This document shows, in pieces, positions 1 through 10,967 of a stretch of 64,000 bases of DNA (positions within the stretch are counted from its first letter, which is position 1; every line of letters starts with the position of its first letter). The translations under genes and the position numbers were made by a program. The stretch is from Streptomyces sp. NBC_00557. GTDB lineage: Bacteria > Actinomycetota > Actinomycetes > Streptomycetales > Streptomycetaceae. Under the pieces are notes generated by a model. It ran no database searches and was not told the DNA's origin. It worked only from the letters and a program-made list of their open reading frames with translations. The stretch is taken from positions 1,302,001 to 1,366,000 of the forward strand of contig NZ_CP107796.1 in NCBI RefSeq assembly GCF_036345995.1. The letters are read 5' to 3'.

Positions 1-901
1 CGCGCCGTTCCGCGGCAACTACCAGAACTGGCCGAGCGTCGGCGAACTCGACATCATGGAGAACGTCAACGGCCTGAACAAGACCTGGGCCACGATGCAC
101 TGCGGCACCAACCCGGGCGGCCCCTGCAACGAGACCACCGGCCTCGGCAACTCCACCGCCTGCCCGAACACCACCTGCCAGTCGGGCTTCCACACCTACA
201 CCATGGAGTGGGACCGCTCGGTGAGCCCGGAGGCGATCCGCTTCTACGTCGACGGCGTCAACTACCAGACGGTCACGGCGAACCAGATGGACGCCACCAC
301 CTGGGCGAACGCCACGAACCACGGCTTCTTCGTGATCCTCGACGTGGCGATGGGCGGCGGCTTCCCCGGCGCGTTCGGCGGCGGCCCGACCGGCGCCACG
401 GAGTCCGGCCACCCGATGGTCGTCGACTACGTCCAGGTGCTGCAGTCCTCGGGCAGCGGCGGCGGCACCACTCCCCCGCCGAGCGGCAACCGCGACGCCT
501 ACAGCGCCATTCAGGCCGAGTCCTACGACAGCCAGTCCGGCGTCAGCACCGAGGCGACCACGGACACGGGCGGCGGCCAGGACATCGGGTACGTCGCGAA
601 CGGCGACTGGGCGCTGTACAAGGGCGTCAACTTCGGCTCCACGGCGGCCAGGCAGTTCTACGCCCGGGTGGCGAGCGGCGCGGCCGACGGCGTGAGCGGA
701 CTGGTCGAGGTGCGCCTGGACAGCCGGAGCAACGCTCCCATCGGCAGCTTCGCCGTCGGCAACACCGGGGGCTGGCAGTCCTGGAAGACGGTCCCGGCCA
801 ACATCAGCTCGGTGACCGGCACCCACGATGTCTATCTCACCTTCAGCAGCGGCCAGCCGGCGGACTTCGTGAACGTCAACTGGTTCGACTTCGGGCACTG
901 A
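1..901 (+). CDS. Secreted GH16 endo-beta-1,3-glucanase with C-terminal CBM6 (5' end outside window)
   Basis: The reading frame is open from the window edge (codons start at base 2) to TGA at 899-901. The family-16 active site is visible at once as GELDIMENVNG (bases about 38-70), where the two Glu are nucleophile and acid/base. The catalytic fold ends near VVDYVQVL (about base 440). A Gly/Ser/Pro linker follows, and then a CBM6 of about 135 residues opening with YSAIQAESYD and ending in the typical WFDFGH. Family knowledge gives extracellular hydrolysis of beta-1,3- or mixed-linkage glucan with glucan binding by the CBM6. The signal peptide must lie upstream of the window. A perfect 14-bp-stem hairpin follows the stop. 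The exact substrate (laminarin, lichenan) cannot be read from this part. Confidence 0.93.
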   Translation, partial: APFRGNYQNWPSVGELDIMENVNGLNKTWATMHCGTNPGGPCNETTGLGNSTACPNTTCQSGFHTYTMEWDRSVSPEAIRFYVDGVNYQTVTANQMDATTWANATNHGFFVILDVAMGGGFPGAFGGGPTGATESGHPMVVDYVQVLQSSGSGGGTTPPPSGNRDAYSAIQAESYDSQSGVSTEATTDTGGGQDIGYVANGDWALYKGVNFGSTAARQFYARVASGAADGVSGLVEVRLDSRSNAPIGSFAVGNTGGWQSWKTVPANISSVTGTHDVYLTFSSGQPADFVNVNWFDFGH

Positions 902-911
902 CCGGCCCGTT

Positions 912-947
912 CGGCCGGTGACCGGGGCGCGCTCCGGTCACCGGCCG
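912..947. terminator. Bidirectional terminator hairpin between convergent genes
   Basis: A perfect 14-bp inverted repeat (912-925 pairs with 934-947) with an 8-base loop sits between the stop of the GH16 gene and the stop of the AraC-type regulator. No U-tract follows, as is common in streptomycetes. It would end transcripts from both sides. Confidence 0.75.
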
Positions 948-1853
948 TCATCTCATGTCGGCGCGGAAGGCCACCGGTGTCTGCCCGGTGTGCAGGTGGA
1001 AGAACTTGGTGAAGTTCGCCGCGTCGGGGAAGCCCACGGCCGCGCCGACGCGGCCGATCGGCATGTCGGTGTGGGCGAGGAGGCGTTTGGCCTCCAGGAC
1101 GACGCGTTTGTCGATGAACCCCTTGGGCGTCTCGCCGGTGGCGGCGCGCACGGCGCGCACCAGGGTGCGCCGGGAGTAGCCGAGCGCGTCGGCGTAGGCG
1201 CTGACGCTGTGGTTGGTGGCGAAGCCGTGCTCGACGGCGTCCCGGAAGCGGGTGAAGGTGCTGTCCGTCTGCGGCCGGCCGCCCTCGGCGGAGCTGGCCG
1301 CGAGGTGGGCGAGGCGCAGCAGGGCCGCGGTGAGCGTGTGTCTCAGCACGGCGGTGTGCAGGCTGAGCGGGAGCGTCGTGGTGTCCTCGTACTCGCGGCG
1401 CAGCTGGTCGAGGGCCGCCCGGAGCGCGGCGAGCCGGTCCGGGTCGGGGTGCAGCAGGGGCGGCAGGTCGTAGCGGTACAGGCCGGTGGCCTCGACGGTG
1501 GCGCGGGGCAGGAAGCCGGGCTGCATGGTCAGGACGGTTCCGCGGTACACGGCCTCCCGGGAGAAGCGGTGGACCTGTCCGGGGCGGATCCACAGCAGGT
1601 CGCCGGCGCCGGCCTCGTACTCGGCGAAGTCGATCATGTGCCGTACGGGACCGTCGCTGAACAGCATGACGATGTGGAAGTCGATGCGGTGGACGCGGTG
1701 CAGGGGGGCGTCGGCGTGCCAGGTGCGGCCCGCGCCCATGGGGCCGATCTGCATGCCGACGCCTGCGACGGACCGGTCGGTCGGGAAGGGGAAGGTCTCG
1801 ATGCCCTCACCGCCCGCGTGCGCGCCCTCGCCGTGGGGCGTTCTGTCAGCCAT
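948..1853 (-). CDS. AraC-family transcriptional regulator
   Basis: 301 residues from ATG at 1851-1853, preceded by a good ribosome site (GAGGA, 6-7 bases upstream); the frame stays open further upstream but no better start is seen. The N-terminal half is a cupin-like ligand domain (FHIVMLFSDG, GDLLWIRPGQVHRF). The C-terminal third is an AraC double helix-turn-helix, with GYSRRTLVRAVRAATGETP in the first and VGFPDAANFTKFFHLHTGQTP in the second. It is divergent from the pentose-phosphate operon, with about 145 bp between the starts, so it is the obvious candidate regulator of that operon and of itself. The effector is not known; a sugar or sugar phosphate would fit the neighbours. Confidence 0.9.
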   Translation of the reverse strand: MADRTPHGEGAHAGGEGIETFPFPTDRSVAGVGMQIGPMGAGRTWHADAPLHRVHRIDFHIVMLFSDGPVRHMIDFAEYEAGAGDLLWIRPGQVHRFSREAVYRGTVLTMQPGFLPRATVEATGLYRYDLPPLLHPDPDRLAALRAALDQLRREYEDTTTLPLSLHTAVLRHTLTAALLRLAHLAASSAEGGRPQTDSTFTRFRDAVEHGFATNHSVSAYADALGYSRRTLVRAVRAATGETPKGFIDKRVVLEAKRLLAHTDMPIGRVGAAVGFPDAANFTKFFHLHTGQTPVAFRADMR

Positions 1854-1931
1854 GTCCTCTTTACGCCGTCCCTGTCCCGCGATCACTGTCCCAGATTCAC
1901 CACAGGCTGACACACCCCGCCCTTTCTTCGA

Positions 1932-1946
1932 AAAAGTCAGACTTTT
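1932..1946. promoter_or_regulatory. Dyad in the araC/tkt divergent promoter region
   Basis: A perfect 7-bp inverted repeat with one central base (AAAAGTC-A-GACTTTT) lies in an unusually A/T-rich patch between the divergent AraC regulator and tkt, about 55 bp before the tkt start. Flanking CTTCGA / TTTGAAG partly extends the symmetry. It could be an operator or part of the tkt promoter; position is the only functional argument. Confidence 0.45.
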
Positions 1947-1999
1947 AAGTTTGAAGGCGTCAGGCCAGCACTTCCGCACGGAACGAGGACTTCTTGAAG

Positions 2000-4075
2000 A
2001 TGACCACGCACACATCCGATGGCTTCGAGTGGACCGACCTCGACCGGCGTGCCGTGGACACCGCCCGTCTCCTGGCGGCCGACGCGGTGCAGAAGGTGGG
2101 CAACGGCCACCCGGGCACGGCGATGAGCCTGGCGCCTGCCGCGTACACGATCTTTCAGAAGGTGATGCGTCACGATCCCGCGGACCCCGAGTGGACCGGC
2201 CGGGATCGTTTCGTCCTGTCCCCGGGTCACACCTCGCTGACCCTGTACACGCAGCTGTTCCTCGCCGGGTACGAGCTGGAGCTGGACGACCTGAAGGCGT
2301 TCCGCACGCACGGGTCCAAGACCCCGGGCCACCCTGAGTACGGGCACACGGCCGGCGTCGAGACCACCACCGGTCCGCTCGGGCAGGGCGTCGCCAACGC
2401 CGTCGGCATGGCGATGGCGGCCCGCTACGAGCGCGGCCTGTTCGACCCCGAGGCCCCCGCCGGCACCTCCCCCTTCGACCACACCGTCTGGGCGATCGTC
2501 TCCGACGGCGACCTGGAGGAGGGCGTCTCCGCCGAGGCCTCCTCGCTCGCCGGCCACCAGAGGCTCGGCAACCTCGTCTTCCTCTACGACGACAACCACA
2601 TCTCCATCGAGGGCGACACCGCGACCGCCTTCTCCGAGGACGTCCTGAAGCGGTACGAGGCCTACGGCTGGCACACGCAGCGCGTCGAGCCCACCGCCGA
2701 CGGCGACATCGACGTGCCCGCCCTGTACGCCGCGCTGAAGGCCGCGCAGGCCGAGACCGAGCGCCCGTCGATCATCGCGATGCGCACGATCATCGCCTGG
2801 CCCGCCCCGAACGCGCGGAACACCGAGGCCTCCCACGGCTCGGCGCTCGGCGAGGAGGAGATCGCCGCCACCAAGCGGCTGCTCGGCTTCGACTCCGGGC
2901 AGACCTTCCAGGTCGAGAACGACGTCCTCGACCACACCCGGCGGGCCCTGGACCGGGGCGCCGAGGCGCACGCCGCCTGGGACAAGCGGATCGCCGAGTG
3001 GCGCACCGCCAACCCCGAGCGCGCCGCCCTCTTCGACCGGGTCGCCAAGGGCGAGCTGCCCGAGGGCTGGGAACAGAGCATCCCCGTCTTCGAGGAGGGC
3101 AGGTCCGTCGCCACCCGCGCCGCCTCCGGCAAGGTGCTGCAGGCGCTCGGCCCGGTGCTCCCCGAGCTGTGGGGCGGCTCCGCCGACCTCGCCGGCTCCA
3201 ACAACACCACCATCGACAAGACCAGCTCCTTCCTGCCGGAGGGCAACCCGCTGCCCGAGGCCGACCCGTACGGCCGTACCGTCCACTTCGGCATCCGCGA
3301 GTTCTCCATGGCCGCGGAGATGAACGGCATCGCCCTGCACGGCAACACCCGGATCTACGGCGGCACCTTCCTGGTGTTCTCCGACTACATGCGCAACGCG
3401 GTGCGCATGTCGGCGCTGATGCAGCTGCCGGTGACGTACGTGTGGACGCACGACTCCGTCGGCCTCGGCGAGGACGGCCCCACCCACCAGCCGGTGGAGC
3501 ACCTGGCCTCGCTGCGCGCCATCCCGGGCCTGAACGTCGTCCGCCCGGCCGACGCCAACGAGACCGCGGTCGCCTGGGCCGAGATCCTGAAGAGGCACGC
3601 CACCCGCCCTGCCCCGCACGGGCTCGCGCTCACCCGCCAGGGCGTGCCGGTGTACGCGCCGAACGAGGACGCGGCCAAGGGCGGCTATGTGCTGCGCGAG
3701 TCCTCGACCGAGGTCCCGGAGGTGATCGTCATCGCGACGGGATCCGAGGTTCAGCTGGCCGTGGCCGCGCGGGAGCTGCTGGAGGCCGAGGGCATCGGCA
3801 CGCGCGTGGTGTCCATGCCGTCCGTGGAGTGGTTCGAGGAGCAGCCGCGCGAGTACCGCGAGCGGGTGCTGCCGCCGGCCGTGAAGGCCCGGGTGGCCGT
3901 GGAGGCCGGGATCGCTCTGACCTGGTACCGGTACGTCGGCGACGCCGGCCGGATCGTCTCCCTGGAGCACTTCGGCGCCTCCGCCGACGCCAAGACCCTG
4001 TTCGCCGAGTTCGGCTTCACCCCCGAGAACGTCGCCGCCGCGGCCCGCGAGTCGCTCGCCGCGGCGCGCGCCTGA
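2000..4075 (+). CDS. tkt: Transketolase
   Basis: 691 residues, the usual family length. Start chosen at ATG 2000, with GAGG about 11 bases upstream; an in-frame TTG lies two codons earlier. The thiamine-diphosphate domain shows [13 protein letters not shown] near the N-terminus and the cofactor motif SDGDLEEG...LYDDNHIS. The pyrimidine domain has [10 protein letters not shown] and [20 protein letters not shown], and the C-terminal domain ends normally. The enzyme moves two-carbon units between xylulose-5-P and ribose-5-P or erythrose-4-P in the cytoplasm. It is the first gene of a six-gene pentose-phosphate operon. Streptomycetes usually carry two such operons, and this order resembles the S. 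coelicolor SCO6663-6658 copy as I remember it. Confidence 0.97.
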   Translation: MTTHTSDGFEWTDLDRRAVDTARLLAADAVQKVGNGHPGTAMSLAPAAYTIFQKVMRHDPADPEWTGRDRFVLSPGHTSLTLYTQLFLAGYELELDDLKAFRTHGSKTPGHPEYGHTAGVETTTGPLGQGVANAVGMAMAARYERGLFDPEAPAGTSPFDHTVWAIVSDGDLEEGVSAEASSLAGHQRLGNLVFLYDDNHISIEGDTATAFSEDVLKRYEAYGWHTQRVEPTADGDIDVPALYAALKAAQAETERPSIIAMRTIIAWPAPNARNTEASHGSALGEEEIAATKRLLGFDSGQTFQVENDVLDHTRRALDRGAEAHAAWDKRIAEWRTANPERAALFDRVAKGELPEGWEQSIPVFEEGRSVATRAASGKVLQALGPVLPELWGGSADLAGSNNTTIDKTSSFLPEGNPLPEADPYGRTVHFGIREFSMAAEMNGIALHGNTRIYGGTFLVFSDYMRNAVRMSALMQLPVTYVWTHDSVGLGEDGPTHQPVEHLASLRAIPGLNVVRPADANETAVAWAEILKRHATRPAPHGLALTRQGVPVYAPNEDAAKGGYVLRESSTEVPEVIVIATGSEVQLAVAARELLEAEGIGTRVVSMPSVEWFEEQPREYRERVLPPAVKARVAVEAGIALTWYRYVGDAGRIVSLEHFGASADAKTLFAEFGFTPENVAAAARESLAAARA

Positions 4076-4116
4076 CACCGACGCCCGATTCGCCCCGAAT
4101 CCGATCCGAAAGAAGA

Positions 4117-5262
4117 ATGATCACTGTGACCGAAGCAATCGCGACCCCGGGAGCCCTCAAGCGCCTCGCCGACGAGGGCGTGTCGATCTGGCTCGACGAC
4201 CTGTCGCGGAAGCGGATCACCTCGGGCAGCCTCGCCGAGCTGGTGGCGAGCGGCAGCGCCGTCGGCGTCACGACGAACCCCTCGATCTTCCAGGCCGCCA
4301 TCGGCTCCGGCGAGGGCTACGAGGAGCAGCTCGCCGACCTCGCCGTGCGCGGGGTGACGGTGGACGAGGCGGTGCGCATGATGACGACCGCCGACGTGCG
4401 CGACGCCGCCGACATCCTGCGCGAGGTGTACGACGCCACCGGCGGCCGGGACGGCCGGGTCTCCATCGAGGTCGACCCGCGCCTCGCCCACGACACGGCG
4501 GCCACCGTCGCCGAGGCCAAGCAGCTCGCCTGGCTGGTCGACCGCCCCAACGTGATGATCAAGATCCCGGCGACCAGGGCCGGCCTGCCGGCGATCACGG
4601 AGGTCGTCGGGCTCGGCATCAGCGTCAACGTGACCCTGATCTTCTCCCTGGAGCGCTACCGCGAGGTCATGGCCGCCTACCTGGCCGGGCTGGAGAAGGC
4701 CCGCGAGCGCGGCATCGACCTCGCCGGCATCCACTCGGTGGCGTCCTTCTTCGTCTCCCGCGTGGACAGCGAGATCGACAAGCGGCTGACCGCCCTCGGC
4801 ACCGACGAGGCCCTCGCCCTCAAGGGCCGCGCGGCCCTCGCCAACGCCCGGCTCGCCTACGAGGCGTACGAGGAGGTGTTCGGCTCCGCCCGCTGGCTGG
4901 CGCTCGCCGGCGCGAAGGCCAACAAGCAGCGTCCGCTGTGGGCGTCCACCGGTGTGAAGGACCCCGCCTACAAGGACACTCTGTATGTGGACGAGCTGGT
5001 CGCGCCGGGCACGGTGAACACCATGCCGGAGGCCACGCTGAACGCCGTCGCCGACCACGGCGAGATCACCGGCGACACGGTGACCGGCGGCTACGCGCAG
5101 GCCCGCGCCGACCTGGCCGCCGTCGAACGGCTCGGCATCTCCTACGACGAGGTCGTCCGGCAGCTGGAGGACGAGGGCGTCGCCAAGTTCGAGGCCGCCT
5201 GGCAGGAGCTGCTGGACGCCGTAGCGAAGTCCCTGACGAGCAAGGGAGTTGACGCCCGATGA
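4117..5262 (+). CDS. tal: Transaldolase
   Basis: 381 residues from ATG 4117, with an A/G-rich ribosome site (GAAAGAAGA) just upstream and 41 bases after the tkt stop. This is the larger actinobacterial/cyanobacterial transaldolase type. The Schiff-base lysine is K149 in NVMIKIPAT, and the barrel motifs GVTTNPSIF (50-58), SVNVTLIFS and [11 protein letters not shown] are all present. It transfers a dihydroxyacetone unit from sedoheptulose-7-P to glyceraldehyde-3-P. The stop overlaps the zwf start by four bases (ATGA), so the two are translationally coupled. No defects are visible. Confidence 0.97.
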   Translation: MITVTEAIATPGALKRLADEGVSIWLDDLSRKRITSGSLAELVASGSAVGVTTNPSIFQAAIGSGEGYEEQLADLAVRGVTVDEAVRMMTTADVRDAADILREVYDATGGRDGRVSIEVDPRLAHDTAATVAEAKQLAWLVDRPNVMIKIPATRAGLPAITEVVGLGISVNVTLIFSLERYREVMAAYLAGLEKARERGIDLAGIHSVASFFVSRVDSEIDKRLTALGTDEALALKGRAALANARLAYEAYEEVFGSARWLALAGAKANKQRPLWASTGVKDPAYKDTLYVDELVAPGTVNTMPEATLNAVADHGEITGDTVTGGYAQARADLAAVERLGISYDEVVRQLEDEGVAKFEAAWQELLDAVAKSLTSKGVDAR

Positions 5263-6842
5263 CCGACAACGCACCCGCCGCCGACGCACCCGAGGTGCGC
5301 ATCCCGGTGGTCCCGGCCGCCGACTGGGAGAACCCGCTGCGGGACACCCGCGACCGCCGGCTGCCGCGCATCGCCGGCCCGTCCGGCCTGGTCATCTTCG
5401 GCGTGACCGGCGACCTGTCCCGCAAGAAGCTGATGCCGGCCGTGTACGACCTCGCCAACCGGGGTCTGCTGCCGCCGGGCTTCTCCCTGGTCGGCTTCGC
5501 CCGCCGCGAGTGGGAGGACCAGGACTTCGCGCAGCTCGTGCACGACGCCGTGAAGGAGCACGCCCGCACCCCGTTCCGCGAGGAGGTGTGGCAGCAGCTC
5601 GCCGAGGGCATGCGGTTCATCCCCGGCGACTTCGACGACGACACCGCGTTCAAGCAGCTCAAGGACGCCGTGCAGGAGCTGGACGCCTCCCGCGGCACCG
5701 GCGGCAACTTCGCGTTCTACCTGTCGGTGCCGCCGAAGTTCTTCCCGAAGGTCGTCCAGCAGCTGAAGAAGCACGGCCTGGCGAGCCCGCCCCAGGGTTC
5801 CTGGCGGCGCGCGGTCATCGAGAAGCCGTTCGGCCACGACCTGGCCAGCGCCCGCGAGCTGAACGCGATCGTGCACGAGGTGTTCGAGCCGGACCAGGTG
5901 TTCCGCATCGACCACTACCTCGGCAAGGAGACGGTCCAGAACATCCTGGCGCTGCGCTTCGCCAACCAGATGTACGAGCCGATCTGGAACCGGTCGTACG
6001 TCGACCACGTGCAGATCACCATGGCCGAGGACATCGGCATCGGCGGCCGGGCCGGCTACTACGACGGCATCGGCGCCGCCCGCGACGTCATCCAGAACCA
6101 CCTGCTGCAGCTGATGGCGCTGACCGCCATGGAGGAGCCCATCGCGTTCGACGCGGAGGCGCTGCTCACCGAGAAGCTGAAGGTGCTGAAGTCGGTGCGG
6201 CTGCCCAGGGACCTGGGCCGCAGCACCGTGCGCGGCCAGTACGCGGAAGGCTGGCAGGGCGGCGAGAAGGTCGTCGGCTACCTCCAGGAGGAGGGCATCG
6301 ACCCGCAGTCGAAGACCGACACGTACGCGGCGGTCAAGCTCGGCATCGACAACCGCCGCTGGGCGGGCGTGCCGTTCTATCTGCGCACCGGCAAGCGGCT
6401 GGGCCGCCGGGTCACCGAGATCGCGGTGGTCTTCAAGCGGGCCCCGCACTCCCCCTTCGACTCCACGGCGACCGAGGAGCTGGGCCAGAACGCGATCGTG
6501 ATCCGCGTCCAGCCCGACGAGGGCATGACCGTCCGCTTCGGCTCCAAGGTCCCGGGTACCTCTATGGAGATCCGGGACGTGTCCATGGACTTCGCCTACG
6601 GCGAGTCGTTCACCGAGTCCAGCCCGGAGGCGTACGAGCGGCTCATCCTGGACGTGCTGCTGGGCGACGCGAATCTGTTCCCCCGTCACCAGGAAGTGGA
6701 AGAGTCCTGGAAGATCCTCGACCCGATCGAGGAGTACTGGGCGGCGCACGGCAGGCCGGCGCAGTACGCGTCGGGCAGCTGGGGACCGAAGGAAGCGGAC
6801 GAGATGCTCGCACGAGACGGACGGAGCTGGCGCAGGCCATGA
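5259..6842 (+). CDS. zwf: Glucose-6-phosphate 1-dehydrogenase
   Basis: 527 residues, starting inside the tal stop. The NADP-binding motif [10 protein letters not shown] is at residues 48-57, EKPFGHD at 188-194, and the signature active site IDHYLGKE at 217-224. It oxidises glucose-6-P to 6-phosphogluconolactone and makes NADPH. It ends in another ATGA overlap with opcA, its predicted allosteric partner. No 6-phosphogluconolactonase gene follows in this operon, so that step must be supplied elsewhere. Confidence 0.97.
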   Translation: MTDNAPAADAPEVRIPVVPAADWENPLRDTRDRRLPRIAGPSGLVIFGVTGDLSRKKLMPAVYDLANRGLLPPGFSLVGFARREWEDQDFAQLVHDAVKEHARTPFREEVWQQLAEGMRFIPGDFDDDTAFKQLKDAVQELDASRGTGGNFAFYLSVPPKFFPKVVQQLKKHGLASPPQGSWRRAVIEKPFGHDLASARELNAIVHEVFEPDQVFRIDHYLGKETVQNILALRFANQMYEPIWNRSYVDHVQITMAEDIGIGGRAGYYDGIGAARDVIQNHLLQLMALTAMEEPIAFDAEALLTEKLKVLKSVRLPRDLGRSTVRGQYAEGWQGGEKVVGYLQEEGIDPQSKTDTYAAVKLGIDNRRWAGVPFYLRTGKRLGRRVTEIAVVFKRAPHSPFDSTATEELGQNAIVIRVQPDEGMTVRFGSKVPGTSMEIRDVSMDFAYGESFTESSPEAYERLILDVLLGDANLFPRHQEVEESWKILDPIEEYWAAHGRPAQYASGSWGPKEADEMLARDGRSWRRP

Positions 6843-7765
6843 AGATCGACCTGACCGACACCACGGCAAGCAAGATCAACAAGGCGCTGGTGCAGGGCCG
6901 CCGCGCCATCGGCACCCCCGCCGTGGGCATGGTCCTGACGATGGTCATCGTCACGGACGAGGAGAACGCCTACGACTCGATCAAGGCCGCCGAGGACGCC
7001 TCGCGCGAGCACCCCTCGCGCACCCTGGTCGTCATCAAGCGGCACGCCCGCACCCTGCGCGACCGCACCCACTCCCGGCTGGACGCCGAGGTCCGGGTCG
7101 GCTCCGAGGCGGGCACCGGAGAGACGGTCGTGCTGCGCACCTACGGCGAGGTGTCCGACCACGCCGACTCGGTCGTGCTGCCGCTGCTGCTGCCGGACGC
7201 CCCGGTGGTCGTGTGGTGGCCGGTGGAGGCGCCCGACGCCCCGTCCAAGGACCCGCTCGGCGCCCTCGCGCAGCGCAGGATCACCGATCTGTACGCCGTC
7301 GACCGGCCGCTGGAGGTCCTGCAGACCCGGGTGCGCAACTACGCGCCCGGCGACACCGACCTCGCCTGGACCCGGCTCACCCTGTGGCGGTCGATGCTGG
7401 CCGCCGCCCTGGACCAGGCCCGCGAGAAGGTGATGTCGGCAGCCGTGGAGGCCGAGGCCGACAACCCCAGCGCGGAGCTGCTCGCCCGCTGGCTCGAGGC
7501 CCGGCTCCGCCTCCCGGTCGACCGGGTGCCGTCCGCCGGACCGTTCGTCACTGCCGTGCGCCTCGGCACCGAGAACGGCGAGGTCGTCATCGACCGCCCC
7601 GAGGGGCCGCTCGCCACGCTGTCCCTGCCGGGCCAGCCGCCGCGCACGCTCGCCCTGAAGGTGCGCCCCACCTCCGAACTCATCGCCGAGGAGCTGCGCC
7701 GCCTCGACGCCGACGAGATGTACGCCATCGCCCTCAAGGGCGAGGCCGCCAAGGAGAACGCCTGA
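6839..7765 (+). CDS. opcA: OpcA, glucose-6-phosphate dehydrogenase assembly protein
   Basis: 308 residues; the start overlaps the zwf stop. OpcA is not catalytic; in cyanobacteria and corynebacteria it binds and activates glucose-6-P dehydrogenase. Features typical of the family are [20 protein letters not shown] in the centre, the [16 protein letters not shown] stretch (here [12 protein letters not shown]) and the acidic C-terminal helix [15 protein letters not shown]. It sits directly behind zwf, as in most actinomycetes, and one base before pgi, so zwf and opcA should be made in matched amounts. Confidence 0.94.
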   Translation: MKIDLTDTTASKINKALVQGRRAIGTPAVGMVLTMVIVTDEENAYDSIKAAEDASREHPSRTLVVIKRHARTLRDRTHSRLDAEVRVGSEAGTGETVVLRTYGEVSDHADSVVLPLLLPDAPVVVWWPVEAPDAPSKDPLGALAQRRITDLYAVDRPLEVLQTRVRNYAPGDTDLAWTRLTLWRSMLAAALDQAREKVMSAAVEAEADNPSAELLARWLEARLRLPVDRVPSAGPFVTAVRLGTENGEVVIDRPEGPLATLSLPGQPPRTLALKVRPTSELIAEELRRLDADEMYAIALKGEAAKENA

Positions 7766-7766
7766 G

Positions 7767-9428
7767 ATGGCCCAGTCCGAGTTGCCCCAGCTCACCGACC
7801 GGCCCGAGTGGACGGCCCTCGCCGACCACCGCGCCAAGGGGAAGCCGCGCCTGCGCGACCTGTTCGCGGCGGACCCCGGCCGCGCCGAGCGGTACGCCGT
7901 ACGGGTCGGCGACCTGTACATCGACTACAGCAAGCACCTGATCACCGACGAGACCCTGGCCCTGCTCCGGGAACTCGCCGCCGCCACCGGCGTGTTCGCG
8001 CTGCGCGACGCCATGTTCCGCGGCGAGCGGATCAACGTCACCGAGAACCGGGCCGTGCTGCACACCGCCCTGCGCGCTCCGAGGGACGCGGTGATCGAGG
8101 TCGACGGCGAGAACGTCGTGCCGAAGGTGCACGCCGTCCTCGACAAGATGGCCGCCTTCGCCGAGCGGGTCCGCTCCGGCGAGTGGACCGGGCACACCGG
8201 CAGGCGGATCAGGAACGTCGTCAACATCGGCATCGGCGGCTCCGACCTCGGCCCCGCCATGGCCTACGAGGTGCTGCGCCCGTACACCGCGCGCGAGCTG
8301 ACCTTCCGGTTCGTGTCGAACGTGGACGGCGCCGACCTGCACGAGGCCACCCGCGGCCTGGACCCCGCGGAGACGCTGTTCATCGTCGCGTCCAAGACGT
8401 TCACCACGATCGAGACGATCACCAACGCGACCTCGGCACGCTCGTGGCTGCTGGACGCCTTCGACGGCGACGAGAAGGCCGTCGCCCGGCACTTCGTGGC
8501 CCTGTCCACGAACGCCGAGAAGGTCACCGAGTTCGGCATCGACCCGGACAACATGTTCGAGTTCTGGGACTGGGTCGGCGGCCGGTACTCGTACGACTCC
8601 GCGATCGGCCTGTCGCTGATGATCGCCATCGGCCCGGACCGCTTCCGGGAGATGCTCGACGGCTTCCGGCTGATGGACGACCACTTCCGCACCGCACCCG
8701 CCGAGGCCAACGCCCCGCTGATCCTGGGCCTGCTGGGCATCTGGTACGGCAACTTCCACGACGCCCAGTCGCACGCCGTGCTGCCGTACAGCCACTACCT
8801 GTCGAAGTTCACCGCCTACCTCCAGCAGCTGGACATGGAGTCCAACGGCAAGTCGGTGCAGCGCGACGGCCGGCCGGTGCAGTGGCAGACGGGTCCGGTG
8901 GTGTGGGGCACGCCGGGCACCAACGGGCAGCACGCCTACTACCAGTTGATCCACCAGGGCACCAAGCTGATCCCCGCGGACTTCATCGGCTTCGCCGAGC
9001 CGGTGGCCGAGCTGAGCGGTGAACTCAAGGCGCAGCACGACCTGTTGATGGCGAACTTCTTCGCCCAGACCCAGGCCCTCGCCTTCGGCAAGACCGCCGA
9101 GGAGGTCCGCGCCGAGGGCGTCCCCGAGGAGCAGGTGGCCCACCGCACCTTCCGCGGCGACCACCCCACCACCACGATCCTCGCCGGCTCGCTGACCCCG
9201 TCCGTGCTCGGCCAGCTGATCGCCCTCTACGAGCACAAGGTGTTCGTGCAGGGCGCGGTGTGGAACATCGACTCCTTCGACCAGTGGGGTGTGGAACTCG
9301 GCAAGGTCCTCGCCAAGCGGGTCGAACCGGCCCTCACCGAAGGCGCGGACGTGCCCGGTCTCGACCCGTCCACCACGGCCCTCGTCGCCGCCTACCGCAC
9401 CCTCAAGAACGCTCAGGAAGTGAACTGA
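7767..9428 (+). CDS. pgi: Glucose-6-phosphate isomerase
   Basis: 553 residues, the full long-type enzyme. The family signatures are visible: [19 protein letters not shown] near residue 155, the substrate loop [26 protein letters not shown], and NGKSV plus [16 protein letters not shown] in the C-terminal half, with the catalytic Glu and His in place. It interconverts glucose-6-P and fructose-6-P. In this operon it allows fructose-6-P made by transketolase and transaldolase to re-enter the oxidative branch, which suits cyclic NADPH production. Confidence 0.96.
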   Translation: MAQSELPQLTDRPEWTALADHRAKGKPRLRDLFAADPGRAERYAVRVGDLYIDYSKHLITDETLALLRELAAATGVFALRDAMFRGERINVTENRAVLHTALRAPRDAVIEVDGENVVPKVHAVLDKMAAFAERVRSGEWTGHTGRRIRNVVNIGIGGSDLGPAMAYEVLRPYTARELTFRFVSNVDGADLHEATRGLDPAETLFIVASKTFTTIETITNATSARSWLLDAFDGDEKAVARHFVALSTNAEKVTEFGIDPDNMFEFWDWVGGRYSYDSAIGLSLMIAIGPDRFREMLDGFRLMDDHFRTAPAEANAPLILGLLGIWYGNFHDAQSHAVLPYSHYLSKFTAYLQQLDMESNGKSVQRDGRPVQWQTGPVVWGTPGTNGQHAYYQLIHQGTKLIPADFIGFAEPVAELSGELKAQHDLLMANFFAQTQALAFGKTAEEVRAEGVPEEQVAHRTFRGDHPTTTILAGSLTPSVLGQLIALYEHKVFVQGAVWNIDSFDQWGVELGKVLAKRVEPALTEGADVPGLDPSTTALVAAYRTLKNAQEVN

Positions 9429-9430
9429 TC

Positions 9431-10309
9431 ATGCAGCTCGGTCTCATCGGTCTCGGCAAGATGGGCGGCAACATGCGCGAGCGGATCCGCCGCGCCGGCC
9501 ACCACGTCATCGGCTACGACCGCAATCCCGAGGTCTCCGACGTCAAGTCCCTCGCCGAACTGGTGGAGAAGCTGGAGGCGCCGCGCCATGTGTGGGTGAT
9601 GGTCCCGGCCGGCACCGCCACGCAGACCGTCATCGACGAGCTGGGCGATCTGCTGGAGCCCGGCGACACGGTGATCGACGGCGGCAACTCCCGCTGGACG
9701 GACGACGAGAAGCACGCCGCCGCGCTCGGCATCAAGGGCATCGGCTTCGTCGACGCCGGTGTCTCCGGCGGTGTGTGGGGCCTGGAGAACGGCTACGCGC
9801 TGATGGTCGGCGGCGACAAGCAGCACGTGGAGCCGCTCCAGCCGATCTTCGACGCGCTCAAGCCGGAGGGCCCGTACGGCTATGTGCACGCGGGCCGGGT
9901 CGGCTCCGGTCACTTCTCCAAGATGGTCCACAACGGCATCGAGTACGCCATGATGCAGGCGTACGCCGAGGGCTGGGAGCTGCTGGAGAAGGTCCACTCG
10001 GTGGAGAACGTCCGCGAGGTCTTCCGCTCCTGGCAGGAGGGCACCGTCATCCGCTCCTGGCTGCTCGACCTCGCGGTCAACGCCCTCGACGAGGACGAGC
10101 ACCTGGAGAAGCTGCGCGGCTACGCCGAGGACTCCGGCGAGGGCCGCTGGACGGTCGAGGCGGCCATCGACAACGCCGTCCCGCTGCCCGCGATCACCGC
10201 CTCCCTCTTCGCCCGGTTCGCCTCCCGGCAGGACGACTCGCCGCAGATGAAGATGGTCGCCGCGCTGCGCAACCAGTTCGGCGGCCACGCGGTCGAGAAG
10301 AAGGACTGA
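9431..10309 (+). CDS. gnd: 6-phosphogluconate dehydrogenase (decarboxylating), short form
   Basis: 292 residues from ATG 9431, two bases after the pgi stop; GGAAG upstream is the ribosome site. This is the short class, about 290-300 residues and lacking the long helical C-terminus of the 470-residue enzyme. The Rossmann motif GLIGLGKMGGNM is at 4-15, the substrate loop DAGVSGGVWGLENGYALMVGG is clear, and the catalytic lysine is in HFSKMVHNGIEYAMMQAYAEG. The product is ribulose-5-P. The short class is often NAD-preferring, but this cannot be decided here. Confidence 0.94.
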   Translation: MQLGLIGLGKMGGNMRERIRRAGHHVIGYDRNPEVSDVKSLAELVEKLEAPRHVWVMVPAGTATQTVIDELGDLLEPGDTVIDGGNSRWTDDEKHAAALGIKGIGFVDAGVSGGVWGLENGYALMVGGDKQHVEPLQPIFDALKPEGPYGYVHAGRVGSGHFSKMVHNGIEYAMMQAYAEGWELLEKVHSVENVREVFRSWQEGTVIRSWLLDLAVNALDEDEHLEKLRGYAEDSGEGRWTVEAAIDNAVPLPAITASLFARFASRQDDSPQMKMVAALRNQFGGHAVEKKD

Positions 10310-10315
10310 CCCGCC

Positions 10316-10903
10316 GTGGGCGACCTCTTTCTCGTCCGCCACGGTGAGACGGAGTGGAGCAGGTCGGGACAGCACACCAGCTACACCGACCTGCCCCTGA
10401 CCGGGCACGGCGAGGAACAGGCCAAGTCCCTCGCCCCGCTCCTCACCGGCCGGGCCTACGCCCTGGCGCTGTCCAGTCCGCTGGGCCGCGCGCTGCGCAC
10501 CGCCGAACTGGCGGGCCTCGTCGGCGTCGTACCCGATCCGGACCTGCACGAGTGGGACTACGGCGGCTACGAGGGCATCACCACCGCCGAGATCCACCGC
10601 ACCCGGCCGGACTGGGACCTGTGGACCGACGGCGTGCCGCCCGGCCCCGAGGGCCACCCCGGCGAGTCACCGGAGCAGATCGGCGCCCGCGCGGACCGGG
10701 TGCTGGCCCGCGTGTCCCCGGCGCTCGCGGAGGGGGACGTGGTCCTCGTCGCCCACGCCCACTTCCTGCGGGTGCTCACCGCCCGCCGGCTGGGTCTGCC
10801 GCCCGCCGAGGGCCGGCTCTTCCAGCTGGCCACCGGCACGGTCGGCCGGCTGTCGACCGAGCACGGCCGCCCGGTGATCGCCGAGTGGAACAGACGGCCG
10901 TAA
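10316..10903 (+). CDS. Histidine phosphatase (phosphoglycerate-mutase superfamily)
   Basis: 195 residues from GTG 10316, six bases after the gnd stop, so it belongs to the same operon. The phosphohistidine motif is VRHGETEWS near the N-terminus, the acid is in HEWDYGGYEG, and the second His pair is VAHAHFLRV. The short broad-specificity architecture, without the insertions of true cofactor-dependent mutases, points to a sugar-phosphate or general acid phosphatase. Dephosphorylating a pentose-phosphate-pathway intermediate is inferred from position only. Confidence 0.88.
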   Translation: MGDLFLVRHGETEWSRSGQHTSYTDLPLTGHGEEQAKSLAPLLTGRAYALALSSPLGRALRTAELAGLVGVVPDPDLHEWDYGGYEGITTAEIHRTRPDWDLWTDGVPPGPEGHPGESPEQIGARADRVLARVSPALAEGDVVLVAHAHFLRVLTARRLGLPPAEGRLFQLATGTVGRLSTEHGRPVIAEWNRRP

Positions 10904-10915
10904 CCGCCCGTCGTC

Positions 10916-10948
10916 GCGGCCCGGTCCACTTCCGGTGGGCCGGGCCGC
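10916..10948. terminator. Terminator hairpin at convergent gene ends
   Basis: A 14-bp stem with one mismatch (10916-10929 with 10935-10948) and a 5-base loop lies between the phosphatase stop and the stop of the dehydroshikimate dehydratase gene on the other strand. It would close both the pentose-phosphate operon and the quinate operon. Confidence 0.75.
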
Positions 10949-10967
10949 AGTCGTCCGGCGTCTCTTT

